DNA of 64,000 nucleotides, from NCBI RefSeq assembly GCF_013314895.1, contig NZ_JABTYE010000022.1, positions 29,268-93,267 of the forward strand, given 5' to 3'. Below, in pieces: positions 21,474 to 32,677 of the stretch (position 1 is its first letter; every line of letters starts with the position of its first letter). The notes beneath the pieces are model-generated. The model worked only from the letters and a program-made list of their open reading frames with translations. It was not told the origin of the DNA and did not search any database. Source of the DNA: Cupriavidus gilardii (GTDB taxonomy: Bacteria > Pseudomonadota > Gammaproteobacteria > Burkholderiales > Burkholderiaceae). Position numbers and translations under genes: made by a program.

Positions 21474-24400
21474 GTGAATCGCAGCTATCGAGTGGTGTGG
21501 AACGCCGTGCTCAACGTCTGGCAGGCGGCGTCGGAGTTGACCAAGGCACAAGGCAAGGGCAAGACCCGCGCGGCTCGCCGAGTGGTGGCACTGGGCGCCG
21601 GCGCCCTGGCGTTGTCTGGGGCGCAGGCCGGGACACTGCCCACCGGCGGGCAGATAGTCGGCGGCATCGGCAGCATCGGCCAGGCCGGCAACGCCATGAC
21701 CGTGCAGCAGGGCAGCGACAAGCTGGCGATCGATTGGCAGAGTTTCTCCATCGGCAAGGACAATCTGGTCCGCTTCGTGCAGCCGGGCGCCGACGCGATC
21801 GCGCTGAACCGCGTGCTGGGGCAGGACGTCTCGGTGATTCAGGGCGCGCTGCAGGCCAACGGCAAGGTTTTCCTGGTCAATCCCAACGGCATCCTGTTCA
21901 CGCCGGGCGCGCAGGTCGATGTCGGCGGCATCCTGGCGTCCACGCTAAAGATCAGCACGCAGGATTTCCTCTCCGGCAACTACCGGTTCAGCGGCGACAG
22001 CAACGCCGCGGTGGTCAACCAGGGCAGCATCCGCACCGCGGACGGCGGCCTGGTCGCGCTGATCGCCGCGCGCGTGATCAACGAAGGCAATATTTCCGCC
22101 CCGAAGGGCGACGTGCTGCTCGCCGCGGGCAGCAAGGTCAAGCTGGACCTGGGCGGCCCGGTCGCTCTCGAGGTCGAGCAGGGCGCGCTGGACGCACTGA
22201 TCGAGAACGGCGGCGCGATTCGCGCTGACGCGGGCAACATCCTGCTGACGGCCCGCGCGGCCGAGCAACTGGCCGGCACCGTCATCAACACCACCGGGCT
22301 GATCGAGGCGAAGTCGCTCGAGGTCGGCCAGGACGGCACCGTGACCCTGAGCGCCGCGGGTGGCGGCGTCAACGTGGCCGGGACCGTCGACGTGTCGTCG
22401 AGCCAGGCCAAGGGCGGCAAGGTCGTGGTGACGGGCACCGACATCGACGTCGCCAGCGGTGCCCGCGTCTCCGCCACCGGCGCCACCGGCGGCGGCGAAA
22501 TCTATGTCGGCGGCGGCTGGCAGGGCAAGGACCCGGCCATCGCACAGGCCACGAACACCCGGATTGCCCAGGGCGCCGTGCTCGACGCCTCCGCGACCGT
22601 CAATGGAAACGGCGGGACCGTCGTGGCGTGGTCCGACATCAGGAACGCCGGCAGCGTCACGCAGGTCGATGGCACGCTGCAGGCGCGCGGCGGCGCGCAG
22701 GGCGGCGACGGCGGGCGGATCGAGACCAGCGGGGCGTCGCTGGGCGTGAGCCAGGCCGCCGATGCTTCGGCTGCCAACGGCAAGGGCGGCTTGTGGCTGC
22801 TGGACCCGGACGAGGTGACGGTGGCCTCCACCGGCGGGGCGATCGGCGATGCGACCGTCAGCCACGGCGCCATCAACACGGCGCTGGGCGGCGGCACCAA
22901 CGTCGACATCCACGCGGTCAACAAGATCGACTGGCAGGAAGACTTTCAGGCGACCGTGGCCGCCTCGGGAGCGCGACTGAAGCTGCAGGTCGACAACAAT
23001 GTCGACGTCGAAAATCTCGATACCGGCATCTTCCTCAACGGAGGCATCGACGCCCGCGGCGCCGGCAATGGCAAGCTCGACGTCGTGCTGGACGGCAACG
23101 TCCGCCTCGGCCAGGGCAAGGACATCGGCATCCATTCGAACGGCGGCGACGTGTTGTTTGGCGCCTACGTCGATTCGATTTCCCCGGACAAGGCGCTGGC
23201 CGGCAAGCTGCGCATCACGGCTGCCGACGGCACCGTGACGTTCTCCGACATGGTCGGCGGCACCAATCCGCTGGACGCGCTGTACGTCACGACCACCACC
23301 AGCGGCAAGACCTACATCAACGGCGCCATCGTCCGGACGCACAACGAGCAGGTCTACGAAAGCCCGGTCGAACTGGGCACCGTGCAGTTCGTCAATCCGG
23401 ATTTCGAGGATGGCACCAACGGCTGGACGATCGTCGATGGCCGTTTCGTCACCGGCACCACCAAGGTTGACGGCTGGACCTCGCCCACGGATACCACCTA
23501 CCCCTCGGCGAACAACAGCAACGGCAACAACGGCGACAATCGTGGCAGTGCCACGGGAAGCTATTCGCACGAGGTCGTCGCCGGCAATACCGGCCAGGGC
23601 GATGCGCTGAAGCTGACCGTCTCGGGCAACTGCGGCGGCAGCGGTAGCGGCAGCGGATATTGCGTGGTGCGAGGACCGTACGTCGTCAGCGACAGCACGA
23701 TCGCGCTCGCCAAGGGCGATTCGGTGACGTTCGACTGGACCGCCCAGGCTGGGGCGGGCCAGGATGCCTATGACGTCTTCGGTTACCTGCTGAACGTCAA
23801 GACCGGCGAGGCGCAGATCATCCTGAACCGCACCGGCGACTCGGCGACCGGCGGCAGTCCGTGGGGTACGGCGACGGTCACCGCGGACAAGGCCGGCACC
23901 TACAAGTTCGTGTTCGTCTCGGGCACCTTCGATTTCACTGGCGGCAACGTCATCGGCGCCAACCTGACGATCGACAACGTCGCGGCGTCGGGCGGTCCGA
24001 AGGGCATCCAGGGGTCTTCGATCACCTTCGGCAAGGGCTTGAACGCCACCGACAACAACCTGACGGTGAAGGCCGACGAGATCGACCTCAACGGTCCGGT
24101 CGTCGGCAGCGGCAAGCTCGCCTTCGAGACGCTGACCCCCACGACCCACATCGAAGTCGGTGGCGCACGCGCCGACGGTGGCGATTCCACCAGTGACGGC
24201 AAGTTGAAGCTGGCCAATGAAGACATCGCCGCATTGGGCGATGGCTTCCAATCCGTACGCATCGGCGACAGCACCATGAAGGGCAATATCTCCATCGTGG
24301 AGGACAGCCGCTTCAACGACGATCTGATCATCAATGCGGGAAGCGGCAACATCGCCATCAACGCGGGCCTGACGGTCAAGGACGTGGCAGGTACCGGCAA

Positions 24401-27400
24401 GGACGATGGCCACAATCCGGTGATCGTGCTGGAGTCGAAGGGCGGCAACGTAACGCAGAACGCAAACGGCGTGCTGGACGCTGGCGGCCTGGTGCTGCTC
24501 GGTGATGGCGCGACCCATGACCTGGACAGCGCGGACAACCGCATCGGCACCATTGCCAGCGACACCGGCTCCGTCTCGTATGGCGTGGCGCCGGGGCAGA
24601 CCTTGACGGTCGGCACGGTGGCGACACGTACCGGCGATACCTACACCGGCATGGTCAACGAGCGGGACACCAGCCTGACGGCCGACGAAATCGACATCGC
24701 CGCGACCATCAGCACCCAGCATGGCGGCACGCTGGCACTGAAGCAGAAGACGCCGGGCCTCGACATCCATCTGGGCGGACCGGATACGGAGATCGTCGCC
24801 GATGGGGATCCGCTGCGGCTCTCGCAGGCGGACCTGGACAACGTCAAGGACGGCTTCGGCAAGATCGCGATCGGCGACGGCAACACCCGCAACATCACGG
24901 TGGATGCCAATACCGGCGTGACGTTGAAGGACGACGTCGCACTGACCGCGGGCGGCAAGTTCGACCTGCAGGGCAACCTGAGCCTGGTCGATCCGCAAGG
25001 CAAGGACGAAGACGACACCATCGGCAATGGCCTCGTGCTGACCGTGGATGCTCGCCAGGGGGCCACGCAGGCCGACGGCGCCGTCATCCGGGCCGACGAG
25101 CTGGCGCTGCGCGGCGACGGCGAGTTTGCGCTCGGACGCGGCGCTCACGAGGTCAGCGTGATTGCAGCCGATGTCAGCGGCCTGAATTTCACCAGCAGCG
25201 CCGGCCTGACGGTGGGCACGGTCGATGGAACGACGGGCATCACGTCCGAGGAAGCCGTCGCGCTGCGCAGCGGCGGTGCGCTGGACATCCAGCAGGGCAT
25301 CACGGTGACGGCGGGCACGGGGGAAGGCGGTACCGATACCGGTACCCACCATGACGGCGACCGTACCAACGACACCATCACGCTGGAGGCGGCCGGCCCC
25401 GTGACGCAGGGCGTCAACGGCAAGCTGGACGCGCATGGCCTCGCGCTCCTCGGCGGCGACGGCATCGATTACGCGCTGGACCGGGCCAATAACCGGATCG
25501 ACGTGATCGCCAGCGATGCCGGCAAGGTCAATTTCAACAATACCGGGAACAGCGAGGTCGGCACGCTGGCCGGCAAGAAGGCGGACGGCACGTCCTACAC
25601 GGTGATCGGCGTCGACAACAGCGGCGATGTCAGCATCAAGACCGACGGTGACCTGTTGATCGGCGAGCAGCTGGCTTCGACCGGCAACGTGTTCTTGAAT
25701 GTCGGTGGCAAGACGACGCAGGACGCCGAAGGCGTGATCAAGGCCAATGGCCTGGCGCTGAGCGGTGGCGATTACGCGCTGAACAACGGTGGCAACATCG
25801 TTGGCGACATCGCCAGCAATGCCGGCAAGGTGTCGTTCACGGGCAGTGGCGACCTGAAGGTTGGCACGCTGACCGAGACAGACGGCAATGGCAACGTGCT
25901 CCGCAAGGTCATTGGCGTCAACAACACCGGCGACGTCAGCATCAATACCGACGGCAGGCTGACCATCGACGAGCAGCTCGCGTCAAGCGGCAACGTGTTC
26001 CTGAACGTCGGTGGCAAGACCACGCAAGACGCAGAAGGCGTGATCAAGGCCAATGGTCTGGCACTGACTGGCGGCGACTACGCGCTGAACAAGGGCGGCA
26101 ACATCGTCGGCGACATCGCCAGCAATGCCGGCAAGGTGTCGTTCACGGGCAGCGGCGATCTGAAGGTCGGCACGCTGACTGAGACCGATGGCAGCGGCAA
26201 CGTGGTCCGTACGGTCACCGGCGTCAACAACAGCGGCGACGTCAGCATCGCGACCAACGGCAACCTGTCGATCGGCGAACAACTCGCCACCACCGGCAAC
26301 GTGTTCCTCGACGTGGCTGGCAAGACCACGCAGGACGTCGAAGGGGTGATCAAGGCCAATGGCCTGGCGCTGACTGGGGGCGACTATGCGCTGAACAACG
26401 GTGGCAACATCGTCGGCGACATCGCCAGCAACGCTGGCAAGGTGAGCTTTGCCAACAGCGGCGACCTGAAGGTCGGTACGCTGACCGAGACCGACGGCTA
26501 TGGCAACGTGGTGCGCGAGATCACCGGCGTCAACAACAGCGGCGACGTCAGCATCGCCACCAACGGCAACCTGTCGATCGGCGAGCAACTGACCTCGATC
26601 GGCAACGTGTTCCTGAACGCCGGTGGCAAGACCACCCAGGACGCGGAAGGCGTGATCAAGGCCAATGGTCTGGCTCTGAGCGGTGGCGACTACGCGTTGA
26701 ACAACGGTGGCAACATCGTCGGCGACATCGCCAGCAACGTCGGCAAGGTGTCGTTCACGGGCAGTGGCGACCTGAAGGTGGGTACGCTGACCGAGACCGA
26801 TGGCAACGGCAACGTGGTCCGCACGGTCACCGGCGTCAACAACACCGGCGACGTCAGCATCAATACCGCCGGTAGCCTGACCATCGACGAGCAGCTTGCG
26901 TCGACCGGCAACGTGTTCCTGAACGTCGGTGGCAAGACGACGCAGGACAGCGAAGGCGTGATCAAGGCCAATGGTCTGGCTCTGACTGGCGGTGACTATG
27001 CGCTGAACAACGGTGGCAACATCGTTGGCGACATCGCCAGCAATGCTGGCAAGGTGAGCTTTGCCAATAGCGGCGACCTGAAGGTCGGCACGCTGACCGA
27101 GACAGACGGCAACGGCGACGTGGTGCGCAAGGTCATTGGCGTCAACAACACTGGCGATGTCAGCATCAACACCGCCGGCAGCCTGACCATCGACCAGCAG
27201 CTCGCGTCGAGCGGCAACGTGTTCCTGAACGTCGGTGGCAAGACCACGCAGGACGCCGAAGGCGTGATCAAGGCCAATGGCCTGGCGCTGACTGGCGGCG
27301 ACTACGCGCTGAACAACGGTGGCAACATCGTCGGCGACATCGCCAGCAACGCCGGCAAGGTGTCGTTCACGGGCAGTGGCGACCTGAAGGTTGGCACGCT

Positions 27401-29090
27401 GACCGAGACCGATGGCAACGGCAACGTGGTCCGCAAGGTCACCGGCGTCAACAACAGCGGCGACGTCAGCATCAACACCGCGGGCAATCTGACGATCGAC
27501 GAGCAGCTCCGGTCGAGCGGCAATGTGTTCCTGAACGTCGGTGGCAAGACCACGCAGGACGCAGAAGGCGTGATCAAGGCCAATGGCCTGGCGCTGACTG
27601 GCGGCGACTACGTGCTGAACAACGCCGGCAACATCGTCGGCGACATCGCCAGCAATGCCGGCAAGGTGTCGTTCACGGGCAGTGGTGATCTGAAGGTCGG
27701 CACGCTGACCGAGACCGACGGCAACGGCAACGTGGCACGCGAGGTCACCGGCGTCAACAACACCGGCGACGTCAGCATCGCGACCAACGGCAACCTGTCG
27801 ATCGGCGAGCAGCTGGCGTCGACCGGCAACGTGTTCCTCGACGTGGGCGGCAAGACCACGCAGGACGCGTCGAAGGGCGGCATTCGTGCGGCGGGCCTCG
27901 CGCTGAAGGGCGGCGACTTCGATCTGGACGATGGCAGCAACCTCGTCGGCGAGATCGCCAGCCGGTCGCGCGATCTGAGCTTCGCCGGCCAGGGTGACCT
28001 GACCATCGGCACGCTGACGGAGTACGCAGTCCGCGATGGCGCGCAGATCGATCAGATCGTTGGCATCGCCAACACCGGCAAGGTTCGTGTGACCACGCCG
28101 AACGGCGATATCGCGGTGACGCAAAACGTCGCGACGACCAGCAATGCGTCCGATGCGATCGTGTTGAACGCGGGCGCGGCTCGTGCGGCCGGCGATGCCA
28201 CCGGCGGCGACGTGATCGTCGCCGCAGGCCGGACGATCGAGGCCGGTGCAGGCGGGCGCGCGGTGATTTACACCGGCAGCGTGGCCGGCAGCGCGGGCGT
28301 CGCCGATGTGGTCGGCAGCGGCAGCGGAAAGTTCCGGTACAACAGCTCCGAGACGGAAAGCAACTTCGGCCGTCCGTTGGGCGCGACCGGGACCTACGCG
28401 GTCTATCGGGAGCAGCCGAAGATCGTGGTCTCGACCAACGGCCAGACCACCACGCAGAAGATCTACGACGGCAAGCCGGTGTTCGACGGCGGCGGCATGG
28501 CGGGCTTCGACGTCAGCGGCCTGGTCAACGGCGATCTGAAGGCGATGCTGGGCGATCCGACGTATCGGACGTCCGGCGTGGCGCCGGGCTCGTACCCGAT
28601 CGATATCTCGCTGCTCAACGAGCTTGGCTATGCGGTGCAGAACGATCCGAACAACGCGATGCTGACCGTGCGGCCCAGCCAGACCTACGACAGCGCGATC
28701 GAAACGATCGGCGCCGTGGTCAGCAATGGCGTGTGGCAGGGCGAAGCCCATGGAGGCCTGGCCGGTCACCGGCGCGACGACGACTATGCCGTCAAGGACT
28801 GGGCCAGCTTTGCCGTCACGGGCCTGAACCTGGTGCAGGCGGACGCCCAGTGGCAAGGCGGCACGCCGGGAGCGGGCGGTGCAGCGGGCGCCGGCGGTCG
28901 TGCCGCTATCGGCGGCACGGGCAGCGCCAGCGGCGACACCGTGGCGGCCGACACGGGCGCGCGCGATGGCGAAGCAGCCGAACGCCGCGCCGGCCGTCCG
29001 GACTGCGTGGCCGGACAGGCCGGCGCCTGCGCCGAGTACGGTCCCCAGCCCGTCTTCGTGGTCAAGGGAGGCGTGCGACTGCCCGAGTAA
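21474..29090 (+). CDS. Filamentous-haemagglutinin-type two-partner secretion exoprotein (TpsA)
   Basis: A 2538-residue secreted adhesin-like protein. The GTG at 21474 is chosen because it gives the extended signal peptide signature MNRSYRVVWNAVLNVWQAAS; GGGG lies 9 bases upstream, and the earlier start at 21441 would bury this signature. The TPS secretion domain follows (about residues 50-240, with NPNGILFTPGAQVDVGG), recognised by the partner TpsB. A lectin-like insert spans about 640-835 (NPDFEDGTNGWTIVDG). Then comes a beta-helical stalk with seven 102-residue repeats (1388-2101), an eighth degenerate unit, and a C-terminal MBG/YDG-like domain (KIYDGKPVFDGGGMAGFDV). The tail is Gly/Ala rich. 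There is no obvious toxin domain or CDI VENN motif. tpsB follows after 120 bp. Confidence 0.95.
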   Translation: MNRSYRVVWNAVLNVWQAASELTKAQGKGKTRAARRVVALGAGALALSGAQAGTLPTGGQIVGGIGSIGQAGNAMTVQQGSDKLAIDWQSFSIGKDNLVRFVQPGADAIALNRVLGQDVSVIQGALQANGKVFLVNPNGILFTPGAQVDVGGILASTLKISTQDFLSGNYRFSGDSNAAVVNQGSIRTADGGLVALIAARVINEGNISAPKGDVLLAAGSKVKLDLGGPVALEVEQGALDALIENGGAIRADAGNILLTARAAEQLAGTVINTTGLIEAKSLEVGQDGTVTLSAAGGGVNVAGTVDVSSSQAKGGKVVVTGTDIDVASGARVSATGATGGGEIYVGGGWQGKDPAIAQATNTRIAQGAVLDASATVNGNGGTVVAWSDIRNAGSVTQVDGTLQARGGAQGGDGGRIETSGASLGVSQAADASAANGKGGLWLLDPDEVTVASTGGAIGDATVSHGAINTALGGGTNVDIHAVNKIDWQEDFQATVAASGARLKLQVDNNVDVENLDTGIFLNGGIDARGAGNGKLDVVLDGNVRLGQGKDIGIHSNGGDVLFGAYVDSISPDKALAGKLRITAADGTVTFSDMVGGTNPLDALYVTTTTSGKTYINGAIVRTHNEQVYESPVELGTVQFVNPDFEDGTNGWTIVDGRFVTGTTKVDGWTSPTDTTYPSANNSNGNNGDNRGSATGSYSHEVVAGNTGQGDALKLTVSGNCGGSGSGSGYCVVRGPYVVSDSTIALAKGDSVTFDWTAQAGAGQDAYDVFGYLLNVKTGEAQIILNRTGDSATGGSPWGTATVTADKAGTYKFVFVSGTFDFTGGNVIGANLTIDNVAASGGPKGIQGSSITFGKGLNATDNNLTVKADEIDLNGPVVGSGKLAFETLTPTTHIEVGGARADGGDSTSDGKLKLANEDIAALGDGFQSVRIGDSTMKGNISIVEDSRFNDDLIINAGSGNIAINAGLTVKDVAGTGKDDGHNPVIVLESKGGNVTQNANGVLDAGGLVLLGDGATHDLDSADNRIGTIASDTGSVSYGVAPGQTLTVGTVATRTGDTYTGMVNERDTSLTADEIDIAATISTQHGGTLALKQKTPGLDIHLGGPDTEIVADGDPLRLSQADLDNVKDGFGKIAIGDGNTRNITVDANTGVTLKDDVALTAGGKFDLQGNLSLVDPQGKDEDDTIGNGLVLTVDARQGATQADGAVIRADELALRGDGEFALGRGAHEVSVIAADVSGLNFTSSAGLTVGTVDGTTGITSEEAVALRSGGALDIQQGITVTAGTGEGGTDTGTHHDGDRTNDTITLEAAGPVTQGVNGKLDAHGLALLGGDGIDYALDRANNRIDVIASDAGKVNFNNTGNSEVGTLAGKKADGTSYTVIGVDNSGDVSIKTDGDLLIGEQLASTGNVFLNVGGKTTQDAEGVIKANGLALSGGDYALNNGGNIVGDIASNAGKVSFTGSGDLKVGTLTETDGNGNVLRKVIGVNNTGDVSINTDGRLTIDEQLASSGNVFLNVGGKTTQDAEGVIKANGLALTGGDYALNKGGNIVGDIASNAGKVSFTGSGDLKVGTLTETDGSGNVVRTVTGVNNSGDVSIATNGNLSIGEQLATTGNVFLDVAGKTTQDVEGVIKANGLALTGGDYALNNGGNIVGDIASNAGKVSFANSGDLKVGTLTETDGYGNVVREITGVNNSGDVSIATNGNLSIGEQLTSIGNVFLNAGGKTTQDAEGVIKANGLALSGGDYALNNGGNIVGDIASNVGKVSFTGSGDLKVGTLTETDGNGNVVRTVTGVNNTGDVSINTAGSLTIDEQLASTGNVFLNVGGKTTQDSEGVIKANGLALTGGDYALNNGGNIVGDIASNAGKVSFANSGDLKVGTLTETDGNGDVVRKVIGVNNTGDVSINTAGSLTIDQQLASSGNVFLNVGGKTTQDAEGVIKANGLALTGGDYALNNGGNIVGDIASNAGKVSFTGSGDLKVGTLTETDGNGNVVRKVTGVNNSGDVSINTAGNLTIDEQLRSSGNVFLNVGGKTTQDAEGVIKANGLALTGGDYVLNNAGNIVGDIASNAGKVSFTGSGDLKVGTLTETDGNGNVAREVTGVNNTGDVSIATNGNLSIGEQLASTGNVFLDVGGKTTQDASKGGIRAAGLALKGGDFDLDDGSNLVGEIASRSRDLSFAGQGDLTIGTLTEYAVRDGAQIDQIVGIANTGKVRVTTPNGDIAVTQNVATTSNASDAIVLNAGAARAAGDATGGDVIVAAGRTIEAGAGGRAVIYTGSVAGSAGVADVVGSGSGKFRYNSSETESNFGRPLGATGTYAVYREQPKIVVSTNGQTTTQKIYDGKPVFDGGGMAGFDVSGLVNGDLKAMLGDPTYRTSGVAPGSYPIDISLLNELGYAVQNDPNNAMLTVRPSQTYDSAIETIGAVVSNGVWQGEAHGGLAGHRRDDDYAVKDWASFAVTGLNLVQADAQWQGGTPGAGGAAGAGGRAAIGGTGSASGDTVAADTGARDGEAAERRAGRPDCVAGQAGACAEYGPQPVFVVKGGVRLPE
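25635..27776 (+). repeat. Seven exact-length 306-bp tandem repeats inside the exoprotein gene
   Basis: Units begin at 25635, 25941, 26247, 26553, 26859, 27165 and 27471, each exactly 306 bp (102 residues) with no indels. A diverged eighth unit starts at 27777 and an older relative precedes the array. Each unit encodes a block with GNVFLNVGGKTTQD, EGVIKANGLAL, GNIVGDIASNAGKVSF and SGDLKVGTLTETDG. Most differences are scattered single substitutions at a few variable positions. Confidence 0.97.
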
Positions 29091-29210
29091 GGCGGCCGCT
29101 GACTATCGCCAGACGACTACCTGACGATCGCTTCGACACGGTTCGTTCCATACCAACATGAAGGGCCGGCATGCCGCGGCATGCCGGCGTCTATTCACAG
29201 GTTCCATCCC

Positions 29211-30866
29211 ATGTTTTTCCGCTTCTCCCTTACCGCCATCGCGCTGTCGGTGGCGGCCGTCGCCGCACATGCCCAGACGCTGCCCGACGCGGGCCGCATC
29301 CTGCAGGAAATGCCGATTCCCAAGCAGCCACTGCCCGAGCGTCTCGATGTCGAGATCGACAGCACGCTGCCCGAGCCCGACGTCCATGCCGCCGGTCCGC
29401 AGGTATTGCTCGAGTCGGTCCGCTTCGAGGGCGCAGAGCATGTCAGCGCCGAGGCATTGCAAGCCGTGGTTGCGCCGGCCCTTGGCAAGCGCTACGACAT
29501 CAATGGCCTGCAGCGGCTGGCCGTGTATGTCACCCGTTTCTATCGTGAGCAGGGCTATCCGTTTGCCCGCGTCTATCTGCCCGAGCAGCGCATGAGCGAC
29601 GGCGTGTTGCGCATGGCGGTGATCGAGGGCCGCTATGGCGAGGTCAAGGCGAGCGCCGAAAGCGATTCCAGACTGGCGGCCGATGCCCAGCCTTTCCTGT
29701 CCTCGCTGCGATCGGGCGACGTGATCAGCCGCGATGCGCTGGAGCGTGCGGTGCTGATTCTTGCCGACCAACCGGGCATCGACGTGCGCCCGGTGATCCG
29801 GCCCGGCGCGGCCATCGGCACCGGCGATCTGGAAGCGCAAGTGGTTCGCACCCGTCCCTGGGACCTGGCTGCGACCTATGACAACTACGGCAACCGCTAT
29901 TCCGGGCGCAACCGCGTGATGCTGCAAGGCGCCCTGTACAGCCCGTTCCGCTTCGGCGATCAACTCAGCGCCGCCCTGATGGCGACCGACGAGGAACTGT
30001 ACTTCGGCAGCATCAACTACGCGACGCCGCTGGGCAGCTCGGGGCTGCGAGGCGATATCGGCTTCGCGCATACCGACTACGCGCTGGGCGACCAGTTCGC
30101 CGACCTGCGGGCGCGTGGACGCGCGTCGATCTTCAGCGCCGGGCTGTCCTATCCGATCGTCCGCACGAACCGCTTCACCTTGCTCGGCACCGCGCAGTAT
30201 CAGTTCAAGGACCTGCGCGATTCGTACGAGGCGCTGGACTACCACAGCAAGAAGTCCGTCAACAGCATGGTGCTCGGCATGCGCTTCGATATGCGCGACG
30301 GTTTCGGCGGTGGTGGAATTACCTACGGCGCGGTGAACTGGGTGGCCGGTTCGCTCGATATCGACTCGGCGGTTGACCGGCAGATCGATGCGATGAGCGC
30401 CCGTACCCAGGGCGGCTTCAACAAGTTCACGCTGGACGTTTCCCGCCTGCAGTCGCTGCCGGCCGGTTTCTCGCTGTATGCGCACGGCTCGATGCAGTTC
30501 AGCGACAAGAACCTGGACTCCTCCGAGAGCATCAGCCTGGGCGGCGCCAATGGCGTGCGCGCCTATCCGCAGGGCGAAGGCGTGGGCGACGAAGGCGGTC
30601 TGGCCCAGTTCGAACTGCGCTATCGCGCGGGCGATTTCACGCCGTACGCGTTCTGGGATATCGGTACGGTGCGCTACAACCGCAATCCGTGGCAAGCCGC
30701 CCAGAACCGCCGTACGCTGTCGGGCGGGGGCCTGGGCGTGCGCTATGCGTATCGTCAGGTGTACGTGGATGGCACGGTCGCGTGGCGCGGCACCGGCGGC
30801 GATGCGCAGGCCGATACGCGTCAGCAGGACCCGATGTTCTGGGTCACGGTGCAGTACCGCTTCTGA
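29211..30866 (+). CDS. Two-partner secretion outer-membrane transporter (TpsB, ShlB/FhaC/HecB family)
   Basis: Outer-membrane beta-barrel that exports the adjacent exoprotein. The 551 residues start with a signal peptide (MFFRFSLTAIALSVAAVAAHA; ATG at 29211 chosen because it gives this signal directly). A POTRA-type periplasmic region follows (about 60-200, with LLESVRFEGAEHVSAEAL and FYREQGYPFARVYLPEQ), then a 16-strand barrel. The barrel contains the family motif GGANGVRAYPQGEGVGDEGG, whose Arg is essential in FhaC, and ends in a C-terminal Phe as Omp85-superfamily proteins do. The exoprotein gene is immediately upstream on the same strand. Confidence 0.95.
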   Translation: MFFRFSLTAIALSVAAVAAHAQTLPDAGRILQEMPIPKQPLPERLDVEIDSTLPEPDVHAAGPQVLLESVRFEGAEHVSAEALQAVVAPALGKRYDINGLQRLAVYVTRFYREQGYPFARVYLPEQRMSDGVLRMAVIEGRYGEVKASAESDSRLAADAQPFLSSLRSGDVISRDALERAVLILADQPGIDVRPVIRPGAAIGTGDLEAQVVRTRPWDLAATYDNYGNRYSGRNRVMLQGALYSPFRFGDQLSAALMATDEELYFGSINYATPLGSSGLRGDIGFAHTDYALGDQFADLRARGRASIFSAGLSYPIVRTNRFTLLGTAQYQFKDLRDSYEALDYHSKKSVNSMVLGMRFDMRDGFGGGGITYGAVNWVAGSLDIDSAVDRQIDAMSARTQGGFNKFTLDVSRLQSLPAGFSLYAHGSMQFSDKNLDSSESISLGGANGVRAYPQGEGVGDEGGLAQFELRYRAGDFTPYAFWDIGTVRYNRNPWQAAQNRRTLSGGGLGVRYAYRQVYVDGTVAWRGTGGDAQADTRQQDPMFWVTVQYRF

Positions 30867-30871
30867 CGCGA

Positions 30872-30897
30872 AGCCGGGCGCGCCGCGGGCGCGCCCG
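30872..30897 (+). terminator. GC-rich hairpin after the TpsB gene
   Basis: An inverted repeat GGGCGCGCC-GC-GGGCGCGCCC follows the stop codon by a few bases. It lacks a T-run, so it is a stable hairpin rather than a classical intrinsic terminator. It may define the 3' end of the exoprotein/transporter transcript. Confidence 0.35.
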
Positions 30898-31004
30898 ATG
30901 AGGCCCGGGAGCAGGGGCAGGGCCCTGGAGCGGGCGGCGGCGGTCCGGCGCTGCGGCGGTGCAGTAAAATGTGCGATTCGCCCGCGCGTCGGCGCTGTAC
31001 CTGA

Positions 31005-32372
<1,368 letters not shown>

Positions 32373-32423
32373 AGCCGGCGAAGCCGGGAGCAGGAAGTCA
32401 TGCCAAAAAGGGCGCCAACCCTC

Positions 32424-32452
32424 TTGCAGTCCGTTTTTGACTTCTCTATAAT
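32424..32452 (+). promoter_or_regulatory. Sigma-70 promoter for tRNA-Ser
   Basis: TTGCAG (32424-32429), 17-bp spacer, then a perfect TATAAT (32447-32452). It lies about 30 bp upstream of the tRNA-Ser 5' end, the expected distance. This is one of the best sigma-70 matches in the window and means the tRNA need not depend on serS transcription. Confidence 0.85.
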
Positions 32453-32481
32453 CTCGGTTTCGCCGCAACGCGACCAGTTCA

Positions 32482-32572
<91 letters not shown>

Positions 32573-32582
32573 TAGTTAGTGC

Positions 32583-32618
32583 AAAACCCCCGAAGGCCTT
32601 GCTTTCGGGGGTTTTTGT
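32583..32618 (+). terminator. Intrinsic terminator after tRNA-Ser
   Basis: AAACCCCCGAA and TTCGGGGGTTTTTG form an 8-bp GC-rich stem with a short loop (GGCCTTGC), followed by a T-run. It begins 12 bp after the tRNA. The A-run on the other side allows it to serve the opposing nuclease gene as well. Confidence 0.85.
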
Positions 32619-32677
32619 TTTGGGCGGTGCTTTCGTCGTCTGAAGCGGCGGGCTGCCTCAATCGATCGATCGGGCCA

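Noticed and set aside
21945..25436. 1163-residue minus-strand open frame
   Set aside because: Shadow of the exoprotein gene, whose coding evidence (ESPR, TPS domain, repeats) is decisive.
25635..28085. CRISPR-like regular repeats
   Set aside because: The period is 306 bp of continuous coding sequence with no spacers; it is a protein repeat.
25983..28856. 957-residue minus-strand open frame with repeats
   Set aside because: Mirror of the 306-bp repeats of the exoprotein gene; the repetition comes from the sense strand.
28784..29090. Possible C-terminal toxin (CDI-type) domain of the exoprotein
   Set aside because: The tail is Gly/Ala-rich and short, there is no VENN motif, and no small immunity gene follows; tpsB does.
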